A DNA stretch of 64,000 nucleotides from Promicromonospora sukumoe (GCF_014137995.1 NZ_JACGWV010000002.1:1178001-1242000), one strand, 5' to 3'. Shown: positions 1 to 8,190, counted from the first letter of the stretch. A program made the numbers and translations. Notes: a model not told the origin generated them from the letters alone.

Positions 1-287
1 GTGAACGCCTCGATGCCGATCGTCGAGCCGATGACGGCGCGGGTCAGCGGGCCGAGCGCCACCAGGAAGATGATGAACGGGATGGGCCGGACGATGTTCA
101 CCGCCAGGTTCAGCACCGCGAAGACGAACCGGTGCTGCAGCAGGTTGCCCGGCCGCGTCAGGTACAGCCCGAGCCCGAGCGCGAGGCCCAGGAAGCCGCC
201 GATCAGCAGGGTGATCAGCACCATGTAGGCCGTCTGGCCCGCGGCCTCCCAGAGCAGCGGCGTCAGCCGTTCCCAGTCCTGGTTCAT
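1..287 (-). CDS. metI: MetI-type methionine ABC transporter permease, partial
   Basis: This is the N-terminal part of the membrane permease of a D/L-methionine ABC importer; the rest lies beyond the left edge. The visible 95 residues contain a membrane segment (LITLLIGGFLGLALGLGLYL) and the family-typical stretch around NIVRPIPFIIFLVALGPLTR. The start ATG at 287 overlaps the stop codon of metN (ATGA), so translation is probably coupled. It is the last visible gene of the metQ-metN-metI operon. The order and the ATPase and binding-protein families make the assignment secure; only the C-terminal part, with the EAA loop, cannot be checked. Confidence 0.9.
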   Translation of the reverse strand, partial: MNQDWERLTPLLWEAAGQTAYMVLITLLIGGFLGLALGLGLYLTRPGNLLQHRFVFAVLNLAVNIVRPIPFIIFLVALGPLTRAVIGSTIGIEAF

Positions 288-1336
288 GCGTCCGCCCTCC
301 CGTGATCGTCCACCCAGGTGAGGGCGCGCAGGGCCGCGACGGCGGCCTCCACGGAGCCGCCGTCGCCGACGAGCTCCACCGTCAGCGACCCGTACGGCCG
401 CTCCGCGACCTCCGTGATGCCGCCGTACACGACCGTGCCGTCCACGCCGTGCTCGCGCAGGGTGCGCGTCAGCACGGCCGACGAGCCGGCCACCTCGTCC
501 ACACCCACGGTCACGATGTGGCCGGAGTGCCGCGTCCGCAGGCGCGCCAGCACCTCGGGCGACGGCCGGTCGCGCAGCGCGAGGGCGACGAACCGCCGCG
601 TGGTGTCGTGCCGAGGCGAGCTGAAGACCTGGTAGGCCTCCCCCACCTCGACGACGCGCCCCCGCTCCATCACCGCGACGCGGTGGCAGATCGAGCGCAC
701 CACGTCCATCTCGTGCGTGATGACGACCACGGTGATCCCGAGCTCACGGTTGACGCGCTGGAGCAGGTCCAGCACGTCGCGCGTGGTCTCGGGGTCCAAG
801 GCCGACGTCGCCTCGTCGGCCAGCAGGATGCGCGGGTTGGTGGCGAGCGCCCGGGCGATCCCGACGCGCTGCTTCTGCCCGCCCGACAGCGTGGACGGGT
901 ACACGCCCGCCTTGTCCGCCAGGCCGACGAAGTCCAGCAGCTCGGCCACCCGGGCGTCCCGCTTGGCGCGCGGCCAGCCGGCGACCTCCAGCGGGTAGGC
1001 GACGTTCCCCGAGACGGTCCGGGAGGCCAGCAGGTTGAACTGCTGGAAGACCATCCCGATCCCGGCCCGGACCGGCCGCAGGCGCGCCTCGCTCAGCGAG
1101 CCGAGCGAGAGGCCGTCGACCACCACGTCGCCGCCGGTGGTGCGTTCGAGTGCGTTGATCAGGCGCACCAGGGTGGACTTGCCCGCACCCGACTGCCCGA
1201 TGACGCCGAAGATCTCGCCCGTCCGGATGTCGAGGGTGACCTCGTCGACGGCGCGCACCTCGGCGCCCTTCCCCCGGCCCGGGAACACCTTGCTGGCGCC
1301 CTCGAACCGGATGATGCTGCCGGTCGCCGCAGGCAT
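284..1336 (-). CDS. metN: MetN, methionine ABC transporter ATPase
   Basis: This 350-aa cytoplasmic ATPase powers methionine uptake with MetI and MetQ. It shows Walker A (GQSGAGKST), the signature LSGGQKQRVGIARAL and Walker B (ILLADEATSALDPETT). The last ~85 residues look like the C-terminal NIL domain that binds methionine in the MetN family and gives feedback inhibition. I chose the ATG at 1336 because it sits in a TGATG junction with the metQ stop and begins the family-typical N-terminus; a longer open frame upstream only reads through metQ. No S-box or SAM riboswitch was recognised ahead of the operon. Confidence 0.93.
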   Translation of the reverse strand: MPAATGSIIRFEGASKVFPGRGKGAEVRAVDEVTLDIRTGEIFGVIGQSGAGKSTLVRLINALERTTGGDVVVDGLSLGSLSEARLRPVRAGIGMVFQQFNLLASRTVSGNVAYPLEVAGWPRAKRDARVAELLDFVGLADKAGVYPSTLSGGQKQRVGIARALATNPRILLADEATSALDPETTRDVLDLLQRVNRELGITVVVITHEMDVVRSICHRVAVMERGRVVEVGEAYQVFSSPRHDTTRRFVALALRDRPSPEVLARLRTRHSGHIVTVGVDEVAGSSAVLTRTLREHGVDGTVVYGGITEVAERPYGSLTVELVGDGGSVEAAVAALRALTWVDDHGRADA

Positions 1337-2223
1337 CAGGAGGCGTCCTCCTGGATGCCGGCCAGGATCTCCTGCAGCTCGGCCGCGGAGTTGTCCTTGA
1401 TGACGCCGGTGCCGCCCGAGGCCTCGACCACGCCCTCCTCGACCTCCGGGGAGTGGTAGATCTCGACGAGCTGCTGGAACACCTCGTTGTCCGCGTCGTC
1501 GCCACGGGCGACCCACACGTTGATGTACGGCTCGGCGGCCGAGGCGTCCGGGTCGTCGGAGAAGATGGCGTCGTCGGAGGTCAGGTCGGCGTCGCCCACG
1601 AAGTCGTTGTTGATGATCGAGGCGTCGACGTCCTGCAGCGCGAGCGCCGTCTGGGCCGCGTCGACCGGGGTCACGGTGACCTTCGACTCGTCCTCCAGCA
1701 CGTCGGCCGGCGTGGAGAAGGCGCTGCCGCCGTCACGCAGCGTCACCAGGCCGGCCTCCTGCAGCACGAGCAGTGCGCGGGCCTGGTTCGTGTCGTCGTT
1801 GGGGATGGCGACCTCGCCGCCCTCGGGGATGGCCTCGACGCTGTCGTGCTTCAGCGAGTAGAGACCCAGCGGGTAGACGGCGGTGGCCGCGATCGGCGTC
1901 AGGTCCGAGCCCGTGGCCGTGTTGTAGTTGGCGAGGAACTGCAGGTGCTGGAACTGGTTCAGGTCCAGGTCGCCGTCGGTCAGGCCCTGGTTGGGCAGCT
2001 GGTAGTCGCTGAAGTTCACCAGCTCGACGGTGATGCCCTCCTCCTCTGCAAGGTCGGAGAAGGTCGTCCAGTAGTCGTCGCCGGAGTTGACGACGCCGAT
2101 GCGCACCGGGTCCTCGGCGGAGCCCGCGGCGGGCGCGCTTGCCTCGGGTGCGCCGCAGGCGCTCAGTGCGAGGACTGCGGTGACGGCGAGGCCGGTCGTC
2201 AGGACGGACGTGAAACGAGACAT
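1336..2223 (-). CDS. metQ: MetQ, methionine-binding lipoprotein
   Basis: This 295-aa substrate-binding lipoprotein captures methionine outside the membrane and delivers it to MetNI. The N-terminus is a lipoprotein signal with lipobox LSAC (Cys about residue 22). The body has the NLPA/MetQ family pattern, for example DLNQFQHLQFL, VAIPNDDTNQARALLVLQEAGL and the late ASIINNDF region. The start at 2223 is preceded by an AGAGGA ribosome binding site; a start 21 bases upstream has no such site. It heads the metQNI operon. Confidence 0.92.
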   Translation of the reverse strand: MSRFTSVLTTGLAVTAVLALSACGAPEASAPAAGSAEDPVRIGVVNSGDDYWTTFSDLAEEEGITVELVNFSDYQLPNQGLTDGDLDLNQFQHLQFLANYNTATGSDLTPIAATAVYPLGLYSLKHDSVEAIPEGGEVAIPNDDTNQARALLVLQEAGLVTLRDGGSAFSTPADVLEDESKVTVTPVDAAQTALALQDVDASIINNDFVGDADLTSDDAIFSDDPDASAAEPYINVWVARGDDADNEVFQQLVEIYHSPEVEEGVVEASGGTGVIKDNSAAELQEILAGIQEDAS

Positions 2224-2540
2224 GGGTGGTCCTCTCGGGCGCACGGGCGCGGGTATGCCAGTGCTCAGGATGCGGGGAGCCTGCGTCGGGCGCAGGCCGA
2301 GGGTGAAAGACGACGGCGGGCCACGGCCATCAGCAACGTGGCGAGCTCGGGACGATGCGGGGCGGTCCTGGGTGGACCGCGGGAACGTGCGGCGCTGTCA
2401 GCGCTCGCGCATTCGCCCGCCACGCACCCGGCCGCGACACATGGCGTCGCGACAGGTGCGCGACGTCGTGGCGAGGGTCCGGGTGCGGGTCATGCGGACA
2501 TCGTGCGTCATCGGACGACGTCGAAGCCAATCCCTGCGGG
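2224..2540. other. Intergenic region upstream of metQ
   Basis: No gene is supported here. The several open frames that cross it on both strands lack ribosome binding sites, recognisable protein motifs or family resemblance. It must hold the metQNI promoter (minus strand). I looked for a SAM-I, SAM-II or SAM-IV riboswitch on the minus strand and did not find their conserved cores. Confidence 0.6.
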
Positions 2541-2581
2541 GAAAATCCCACGATGCGGACCGAAATCCGTCCACATCGTGG
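2541..2581 (-). terminator. Rho-independent terminator of the SRP RNA gene
   Basis: Arms 2548-2560 and 2569-2581 pair over 13 positions with one mismatch. On the minus strand the stem is followed by GGGATTTTCC, giving a short T run. It starts about 30 bases downstream of the 3' end of the SRP RNA, so it most likely ends that transcript. Confidence 0.65.
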
Positions 2582-2609
2582 CACACCCGCCAGATTCCGG
2601 GCAGCAAAG

Positions 2610-2697
2610 GACCCCTCGCACACCCACCAGAGCTCACTTACCCTTGCTGCCTTCCGGCCCTGGGGGAGTTCGGCGAGATAGTGCCGCACGAGGGGTC
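2610..2697 (-). ncRNA. ffs: 4.5S-type signal recognition particle RNA
   Basis: The minus strand carries the conserved SRP RNA core, with CCAGGGCCGGAAGGCAGCAA giving the GGAAGG/AGCA asymmetric loop that binds Ffh. The 5' end GACCCCTCG (from 2697) pairs with CGAGGGGTC at the 3' end (near 2611), closing a hairpin of about 88 nt, the usual size of the short bacterial form. It acts in cytoplasm and at the membrane, pairing with Ffh to target nascent membrane proteins to FtsY. The ends are inferred from the closing helix and may shift by a few bases. Confidence 0.93.
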
Positions 2698-2873
2698 TGC
2701 CGCAAGCCTAACCGATCCGGCGGCCCGGACCGAACCGGGCAGAACCCGCCGTTCGCCACCTCACAGCACCGCTCCCTGCTCCGATTCGTTGTCCGGGCGC
2801 AGCGTCCGGTATCCTCGTCAGGCCGCGCCAGACTCCGGTCCGTGGTCGCGCGCCCGCCCTGTGCGGAGCGCGA

Positions 2874-2958
2874 GGAGGATTCGCCTAGTGGCCTATGGCG
2901 CACGCTTGGAAAGCGTGTTGGGTTAACGCCCTCGGGGGTTCGAATCCCCCATCCTCCG
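2874..2958 (+). tRNA. tRNA-Ser (anticodon GGA)
   Basis: The acceptor arm GGAGGAT (2874-2880) pairs with ATCCTCC (2951-2957), followed by discriminator G typical of serine tRNAs. The anticodon loop CTTGGAAAG gives anticodon GGA. A long variable arm, expected of class II serine tRNAs, and the T-loop GGTTCGAATCC are present. Only CA follows the discriminator in the genome, so the terminal CCA is added or completed post-transcriptionally. Confidence 0.95.
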
Positions 2959-2964
2959 CAGTCA

Positions 2965-2999
2965 GATGACGCGAGACATCACCGATGTCTCGCGTCATC
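2965..2999. terminator. Strong bidirectional hairpin after tRNA-Ser
   Basis: A perfect 16-bp stem (2965-2980 with 2984-2999, three-base loop ACC) lies 7 bases after the tRNA. It also overlaps the last codons of the convergent MarR gene, so the same DNA probably ends transcripts from both sides. A T-rich stretch (CGTCGTTTCC) follows on the plus strand. Confidence 0.75.
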
Positions 3000-3512
3000 G
3001 TCGTTTCCGGCGCCGTCCGGCCCGTCGTAGCGGCGGTAGCCGGCCGCCATGGGCCCGGGCGGGTCGATGCCCGCCAGCATGGCGTCGCTGATCGCGGCGA
3101 GCTGGTCCACCTGCTCCGGCGTCAGCACGTCGATGACGTGCCGCCGGACCGTGGCGACGTGGCCGGGCGCGGCGGCCTGCATCATGGCCCAGCCATCCTC
3201 GGTGAGCCGCGCGTTGGTCACCCGGCGGTCCCCCGGGCCGGGGAAGCGCTCGACGAGCCCGCGCTCCTCGAGCCTCTGCACCACGTGCGACAGGCGCGAC
3301 AGCGTCGAGTTCGTCGCGCCGGCCAGCTCGGCCATCCGCAGGGTCCGGCCGGGCGTCTCGGACAGCACCGCCATGACGAAGTAGTCGAAGTGCGTGACGC
3401 CGGAGTCCCGCCGGAGCTGGCTGTCGAGCACCCCCGGGAGCAGTTCCAGGACGGCCACGAAACGCACCCACGCCGCCATCTGACGATGGTCCAGCCACGG
3501 GGTTCCGGTCAC
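2979..3512 (-). CDS. MarR-family transcriptional regulator
   Basis: This 177-aa DNA-binding protein has the winged-helix MarR layout: helix region TLRMAELAGATNSTLSRLSHVVQRLEERGLV (recognition helix about residues 60-85) and wing motif GDRRVTNARLTEDGW. It probably acts as a dimeric repressor of itself and of the divergent DoxX gene at 3654; two inverted copies of a near-palindrome lie between them. The GTG start at 3512 has GAGGGC upstream. Its last residues (NDDDARHR) are encoded inside the terminator hairpin of the convergent tRNA gene, which is unusual. Confidence 0.88.
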   Translation of the reverse strand: MTGTPWLDHRQMAAWVRFVAVLELLPGVLDSQLRRDSGVTHFDYFVMAVLSETPGRTLRMAELAGATNSTLSRLSHVVQRLEERGLVERFPGPGDRRVTNARLTEDGWAMMQAAAPGHVATVRRHVIDVLTPEQVDQLAAISDAMLAGIDPPGPMAAGYRRYDGPDGAGNDDDARHR

Positions 3513-3533
3513 GCCCTCAGAGTCTCACGCGAT

Positions 3534-3588
3534 GGTTGTCGCTTCAATTCACCCCGTGCTAGCGTGCCGAAAGGTTGAAGCTACAACC
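3534..3588. promoter_or_regulatory. Probable MarR operator in the marR/doxX divergent region
   Basis: GGTTGTCGCTTCAA (3534-3547) and TTGAAGCTACAACC (3575-3588) form an inverted repeat with one mismatch in 14. Each half is itself a near-palindrome (TTGNNGCTTCAA type), so two MarR dimers could bind. The element covers the 5' regions of both the MarR and DoxX genes. The binding protein is inferred from position only. Confidence 0.6.
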
Positions 3589-3653
3589 TGATTCACCCCC
3601 TCAGCCCACCTGACCATCGCCAGAACACACCGGCCAAGCACAGGAGTTCTCCC

Positions 3654-4085
3654 ATGAAGTGGACCAGGGACCTCGCAGTTCTCGTCGCCCGCGTCGCGAT
3701 CGGGGCGGTACTCGTCGCCCACGGCGCCCAGAAGTTCTTCACCTTCGGCATCTCCGGCACCATCGACTCCTTCGCCGGCATGGGCATCCCCGTGCCGCAG
3801 GCGGCCGCCGTCTTCGCGGCGGTAGTCGAGCTCGTGGGCGGCGCGGCGCTGATCCTCGGCGCGGCGACCCCCGTCGCCGGGCTCCTGGTGATGCTGAACA
3901 TGCTCGGCGCGCTCCTGCTCGTGCACCTCGGCAACGGCGTCTTCGTTGACCAGGGCGGCTTCGAGCTGGTGGCCGCGCTCGGCGCCGGCGCGCTCGTCCT
4001 GGCCGTCACCGGCCCCGGCGCGTTCAGCGTGGACCACCTGGTCGGCCGCGGGCGGGCCGGACGCCGCGCCGCCCAGACGGCCTGA
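3654..4085 (+). CDS. DoxX-family membrane protein
   Basis: This 143-aa integral membrane protein has four hydrophobic segments and the DoxX/YphA-type start ARVAIGAVLVAHGAQKFF, where the first helix ends in GAQK. DoxX relatives are linked to oxidative or thiol stress in actinobacteria, but no reaction is established for this member. An AGGAG ribosome binding site lies just before the ATG. It is divergent from the MarR gene and almost certainly its target, as such pairs are common. The C-terminal RGRAGRR tail is a positive cytoplasmic end. Confidence 0.85.
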   Translation: MKWTRDLAVLVARVAIGAVLVAHGAQKFFTFGISGTIDSFAGMGIPVPQAAAVFAAVVELVGGAALILGAATPVAGLLVMLNMLGALLLVHLGNGVFVDQGGFELVAALGAGALVLAVTGPGAFSVDHLVGRGRAGRRAAQTA

Positions 4086-4267
4086 GCCCCGCGAACCGAG
4101 CCCCGCAGCATCAGCTCGGCGAGCGGGCCCGGACCAGGGCCTGCTCGCCGGGCATCGCCTTTTCACCCCGCACGCAATTCGCCCGCACGTCACACGACGT
4201 TCCGGACGCGCTCACCTCCACCTGGTCGGGTTGACCGGCACCAACCCCCTGACCTGGAGGAGAGCGC

Positions 4268-5215
4268 ATGTCCATCACCCCTGGTACCGCCGGAGTCTCG
4301 CGTCGCACCCTGCTCACCACGGCGGGCGCCGTCGGCGCGCTCGGCGTCTCGGCCGCGCTGGCGAGCCCGGCCGTGGCCCGGACCGCGCCGGGCGGCAAGC
4401 CGGTGCTGGGCCCGGCACGCGGTGACCTGCTGCACGCCATGAGCTTCAACGTCCGCTACGACCGGGTGGGCCAGACCCAGCCCGGCCAGCCGGACTACTG
4501 GCCCGAGCGGGCGCCGCTCACCACCGCCTTCCTGCGACTGGAGCAGCCGACCGTCCTGGGCGTCCAGGAGGTGCTCTTCCACCAGCTCCCCGCGATCGAG
4601 GCCGGGCTCGGCAAGCACTACAGGATGGTGGGCTTCGGGCGCGACGGCGGTGCGGGCGGCGAGTACTCCGGCATCTTCTACGACGCGCGCCGCCTGACCG
4701 TGAAGTGGTGGGACCAGTTCTGGCTGTCGGACACGCCCGACGTGATCGGCTCGGCCACCTGGGGCAACACCGTGACCCGGATCGTCACCTGGGCCGAGCT
4801 GCACGACGAGGTCACGGGCCGCGACTTCCTGCACATCAACTCGCACTTCGACCACCAGGCGGAGAACGCCCGGGTCCGGAGCGCCCAGGTGGTGCGCGAC
4901 CAGGTGGCGGCGTCCGGCCTCCCCGTCGTCTTCACGGCGGACTGCAACGCCGCCGCCGAGAGCTCGGCGTCCTACGACGTGCTGGTCACCGAGGGTGGTC
5001 TCCAGGACACCTGGCTCGCCGCCGACCGGCAGCTCACGCCCTACGCGGGCACGTTCCCCAACTACGGGACGCCGAACCCGGACGGCACCCGGATCGACTG
5101 GATCCTGGCCACGCCCGGCATCGAGGTCCGCTCGGCCGCCATCAACACCTGGAACCGGGACGGCCGCTACCCCAGCGACCACACCCCGGTCCAGGCCCTG
5201 CTGCGCATCGGCTGA
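4268..5215 (+). CDS. Secreted endonuclease/exonuclease/phosphatase family protein
   Basis: This 315-aa protein begins with a twin-arginine signal (SRRTLLTTAG, then hydrophobic stretch to about residue 37), so it is exported folded by Tat. The mature part has the metal-dependent phosphoesterase motifs in order: MSFNVRYD (Asn), QEV (metal Glu), SHFDH (His), FTADCNA (Asp-x-Asn) and SDHTPV (Asp-His). The family cleaves phosphodiesters in nucleic acids, phospholipids or inositol phosphates; the substrate cannot be read from sequence. AGGAG precedes the ATG. It stands alone between DoxX and a convergent TetR gene. Confidence 0.88.
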   Translation: MSITPGTAGVSRRTLLTTAGAVGALGVSAALASPAVARTAPGGKPVLGPARGDLLHAMSFNVRYDRVGQTQPGQPDYWPERAPLTTAFLRLEQPTVLGVQEVLFHQLPAIEAGLGKHYRMVGFGRDGGAGGEYSGIFYDARRLTVKWWDQFWLSDTPDVIGSATWGNTVTRIVTWAELHDEVTGRDFLHINSHFDHQAENARVRSAQVVRDQVAASGLPVVFTADCNAAAESSASYDVLVTEGGLQDTWLAADRQLTPYAGTFPNYGTPNPDGTRIDWILATPGIEVRSAAINTWNRDGRYPSDHTPVQALLRIG

Positions 5216-5257
5216 CGGCGGTGCGCGCCGTCTGACGGCGCCGGGCCCGCCCCGGGG

Positions 5258-6016
5258 TCAGGGCTCGACGAGCCGGACCCCGGGGCTGGGCTCGAGCCTC
5301 AACGACGCGAGGAAGCCGCGCATCATGTCGTCGAACAGGGCGTCGAAGGTGCCGAAGGCCTGGTCGAGCCGGTCGTACGCGACCATGCACAGCAGTCCGT
5401 AGACCTGGCGCCAGAAGCCGACGACCGCATGGACCACGCCCACGGGGACGTCGTCGGCCACCCCGGGGGCGTCCCGCAGGAGGACCACCCGGTAGGCGTC
5501 CAGCTCGGCCGCCAGGCCCGGGCCGACGTCGGCCGGGAACGGGACGCCGGCCCGCCACAGGGCGGCGAAGGCCGGGAGGAACACGGCGCCGAGTCGGTGC
5601 ACGAAGTGCGGCCGGCCCGGCCCCGTGCCCGTGCCCTGACCCGTGCCCGCGGCCTGCTGCGCGTCCGCGCCGAGCAGGAAGTCGAACTCGTTCCGGTGGC
5701 CCCGGCACCACACGAACAGCGCGTGCGTGGCGGCGTGCAGCCGGGCGACGGGGTCGTCGTCCGGCTGCCGCGCGACCACGGCGTCCAGGTACGCGGCGAG
5801 CTCGTCCATCGTGTCGTCGTAGACGGCGACGAGCAGGCCGGGCCGCCCGTCGAAGTACCGGTACATCCCGGGGCCGGCGATCCCGACCTCCTTGGCGACG
5901 GCGACCATCGTGACGCCGTCCACCCCGTGCTCGGCCAGGAGCCGCCGGGCGGCGGAACGTGCCTCGTCGAGCAGCTCGGCACGTAGTCGCTGCCTGCGGG
6001 TCGGGGTGGCGGGCAC
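5258..6016 (-). CDS. TetR-family transcriptional regulator (WHG-type C-terminal domain)
   Basis: This regulator has an N-terminal TetR helix-turn-helix (GVTMVAVAKEVGIAGPGMYRYFDGRPGLL). The C-terminal part contains the VHAVVGFWRQVYGLLCM stretch seen in TetR_C WHG-type members, where it binds ligand and dimerises. I chose the GTG at 6016, which has GCAGGAGG directly upstream although only 3 bases away; an in-frame GTG at 6082 has no ribosome binding site. The target is unknown; the nearest divergent neighbour is far off, so autoregulation or distant control is possible. Confidence 0.8.
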   Translation of the reverse strand: MPATPTRRQRLRAELLDEARSAARRLLAEHGVDGVTMVAVAKEVGIAGPGMYRYFDGRPGLLVAVYDDTMDELAAYLDAVVARQPDDDPVARLHAATHALFVWCRGHRNEFDFLLGADAQQAAGTGQGTGTGPGRPHFVHRLGAVFLPAFAALWRAGVPFPADVGPGLAAELDAYRVVLLRDAPGVADDVPVGVVHAVVGFWRQVYGLLCMVAYDRLDQAFGTFDALFDDMMRGFLASLRLEPSPGVRLVEP

Positions 6017-6094
6017 TGTCCTCCTGCGGTACTTCTCACGCGACGGCACGTGAGCTTCCAGTCTCGCACGCGGGACCGCCACCCCGACGGGTTC

Positions 6095-6823
6095 TCAGGC
6101 CTTGCGCCGGGTGATCAGGGCGGCCCCGATCCCGACGGCGCCGACGACGATCCCGGCCGCGCCGAGCCAGCGGCCCACGGGGTCGACGGCGGGTGCCACG
6201 GAGGCCGCCGCGGCACCGTGCTCGTCGCCCGCGGCCTCGGCGTCGGCGGGCGCGGACGCCCCGTGGCCGTCGCCCTCGGCGGCGGTCGTGGTGAACACGG
6301 GCGCGGGCGCCTCCGGCTCCTTGCCGTCGTCCCCGGCCAGGTCGTCCCAGTCGACGACGCTCCCGTCGGTGTACGTCTGGTGGGCGGGGAGCACGACCTC
6401 GGTGCCCTCCTCCGGCAGCGACCCGACCCGGACGGCGAACTCCTGGTACTCGTGCGGCGGCACCTCGTTGCCCTTCTGGGCGGTCCAGGTCACGCGGGCG
6501 GGGGCCTCGTCGACGGTCGCGCCCTCGACCTCGAACGGCTCGTCGAGCGTCGCGACCTCCACCTCGACGTCCCAGCCGGGCAGGCTGCGCGGCGTGACGC
6601 TGAGGAACGGGGTGTCCGTGGGCAGGTCGACGACGAGCTTCTCGGTGGAGGCCGAGTCCGACTCCGTGGGCACGCGGAACGTGAGGCCCGCGTAGCTCTC
6701 GGCGGCGGTCGTGTCGGGGGTCACGCCGACGTGGGCGTACGCCACGGTGGGCAGCAGCACCAGGACGGCGGTGGCGGGGACGGCCGCGAGGGCGCGGCGG
6801 GTGGGCAGGCTGAAGCGAGTCAT
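6095..6823 (-). CDS. YcnI/DUF1775 family secreted protein, probable copper handling
   Basis: The first 30 residues are a signal peptide ending VAYA, so the mature protein would start with His31 (HVGV). In studied YcnI proteins this N-terminal histidine is a copper ligand. The DUF1775 domain follows (residues about 31-160, with SYAGLTFRVPTES and VTWTAQKGNEVPPHEYQEF), then a low-complexity linker and a C-terminal membrane anchor (WLGAAGIVVGAVGIGAALI) ending RRKA. It therefore sits on the outer face of the membrane. AAGGA precedes the ATG at 6823. The copper role is inferred from the family. Confidence 0.85.
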   Translation of the reverse strand: MTRFSLPTRRALAAVPATAVLVLLPTVAYAHVGVTPDTTAAESYAGLTFRVPTESDSASTEKLVVDLPTDTPFLSVTPRSLPGWDVEVEVATLDEPFEVEGATVDEAPARVTWTAQKGNEVPPHEYQEFAVRVGSLPEEGTEVVLPAHQTYTDGSVVDWDDLAGDDGKEPEAPAPVFTTTAAEGDGHGASAPADAEAAGDEHGAAAASVAPAVDPVGRWLGAAGIVVGAVGIGAALITRRKA

Positions 6824-6890
6824 GTGCTCGGTCCTTCGGTACGGGTTCGGGTGGGAGGGCGTGCGGCGACGCACCTCCCGCCTGACTCCG

Positions 6891-7517
6891 TCAGGTCGCG
6901 AGGCGCATCACCCGGGCCGACGACGGCGGCCCCCGCTCCGGCGCCACGTACAGGTCCACCGAGCCCGGAAGCGCGCGGGCCGGGGCCGGCACGGGCGCGC
7001 GATCGATCAGCGGCAGCCACAGCGGCTCCACGGCGAGCGGCCGGACCAGCCACGAGGCGAGCAGCCAGACGCCCCGCTCGACACCCACGAGCAGCCCGAC
7101 GGTGACGACCGTCGCCACGGCGTGCCACGCGAGCATCCCGGGGGCGATCGACGTCGGCTCGGTGGCCCCGACGCACGCCCCGTACAGACCGGCGACGGCC
7201 GCGTGCGCGTGCGCCGCGGACGACGCCGCGCCGTCGGGCAGGGCGGACGGCGGGCAGGCGCCGGCGAGGTACGAGAAGGCCTGGTGCGAGGCGTACTGGC
7301 CGAGGCCCGCCAGGGCCAGGCCGCCGGGCCAGCGGATGCTGCGGCGCACGGCGAACGCGGCGGCGGCGAGGAGCAGCGCCCCGAGCAGCGCGATCGCCTC
7401 GACGGGCGGCACGTGGCCGCCGGCCTCGAAGTGGGCGGTCAGCGCGAGCGAGAGCACGACCGCCGCCCACAGGAGCGCGCGGCCGAGGCCCACTGCTCCC
7501 GAGGACGGCGTCAGCAC
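6891..7517 (-). CDS. Integral membrane protein next to ycnI, function unknown
   Basis: I do not recognise the family. The 208-aa protein has about five hydrophobic segments and histidines at membrane positions (HFEAGGHV, YASHQAFSYL, AHAHAAV, WHAVAT), which would suit metal contact. It lies 67 bases upstream of the ycnI-like gene on the same strand, so a shared role in copper handling is a fair guess. The GTG start at 7517 has a TAAGGT box 7 bases before it and no ribosome binding site, so it is probably leaderless. The TAA of that box is the stop codon of the preceding gene. Confidence 0.7.
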   Translation of the reverse strand: MLTPSSGAVGLGRALLWAAVVLSLALTAHFEAGGHVPPVEAIALLGALLLAAAAFAVRRSIRWPGGLALAGLGQYASHQAFSYLAGACPPSALPDGAASSAAHAHAAVAGLYGACVGATEPTSIAPGMLAWHAVATVVTVGLLVGVERGVWLLASWLVRPLAVEPLWLPLIDRAPVPAPARALPGSVDLYVAPERGPPSSARVMRLAT

Positions 7518-7527
7518 GGCACCGACC

Positions 7528-8190
7528 TTACTTGGCGGGCTGGACCTCGTCGTCGGTCGCGCTCGGCTCGATCCGCTTCTCGGGCTCGATCTCCGCCGCG
7601 GGCACGCAGCCCTCGACGTTCAGCAGCGGCTTGTCGGAGGCCACCTCGACCTCCTCGACGTCGAGCGGCGCCTCGAACTCCTCGCCGATGAGCAGGTCGA
7701 CCTTGCGGTCGACGCGGTCGTCGAGGACCAGCCGGATCTCGGGGAACTGCGCGGCGAGCGTGTACGCCTGCACGATCCCCTTGCGGCCGAACCGGATCTC
7801 CGACTCCTGAAGCTTGATCGGCACGTTGCCCTTGGCCACGATGCTGAACCCGCGGTCCGCGAGCACCGACTCGTGGGCGCTGGCCAGACCGCTCTCCGTG
7901 GAGGCGTTCAGCAGGCGCACCTGCACGTCGGAGTAGGCGGTCGGGAGGGCGCCGTCGGGCTGGCCCTTGACCTCGGGCAGGCAGGCCGCCGGGTAGGTCT
8001 CCTGCTCCGCCACGCCCACCGTGGTGAACGGGCGGTTGAACGGCGAGCTGATGGCGCCGGAGTACACCGCGAGCGCGAAGATTCCGCAGACGGCGAGGAA
8101 GGCGATGAGCACACCGAAGACCACGGCCTGGCGCTCGTGCTCTCGGCGCCGGCGCTCCACGCGCGCCTGGTCGTACCCGGGGGATGTCAC
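7528..8190 (-). CDS. LytR C-terminal domain (LytR_C) membrane-anchored protein
   Basis: The 220-aa protein has a basic cytoplasmic N-terminus, one membrane segment (VVFGVLIAFLAVCGIFALAVY, about residues 23-43) and an extracytoplasmic LytR_C domain (VQVRLLNASTESGLASAHESVLADRGFSI). LytR_C domains accompany LytR-CpsA-Psr enzymes that attach polymers to peptidoglycan, but this protein lacks the catalytic LCP domain. The GTG at 8190 has TAGGTT 6 bases upstream, matching the leaderless pattern. The neighbour at 8209 may be in the same transcript; 18 bases separate them. Confidence 0.83.
   Translation of the reverse strand: MTSPGYDQARVERRRREHERQAVVFGVLIAFLAVCGIFALAVYSGAISSPFNRPFTTVGVAEQETYPAACLPEVKGQPDGALPTAYSDVQVRLLNASTESGLASAHESVLADRGFSIVAKGNVPIKLQESEIRFGRKGIVQAYTLAAQFPEIRLVLDDRVDRKVDLLIGEEFEAPLDVEEVEVASDKPLLNVEGCVPAAEIEPEKRIEPSATDDEVQPAK

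Noticed and set aside
302..1459. Long plus-strand open frames opposite metN and in many other genes
   Set aside because: High G+C gives long open frames on the other strand. They have no ribosome binding site and no family motifs, and their third positions follow the real gene on the opposite strand.
2224..2540. SAM riboswitch before metQNI
   Set aside because: The conserved cores of the known SAM riboswitch classes are not visible on the minus strand.
2874..2999. tRNA-Ser(GGA) as an integration site of a genomic island
   Set aside because: No integrase follows, and no copy of the tRNA 3' end was found later in the window.
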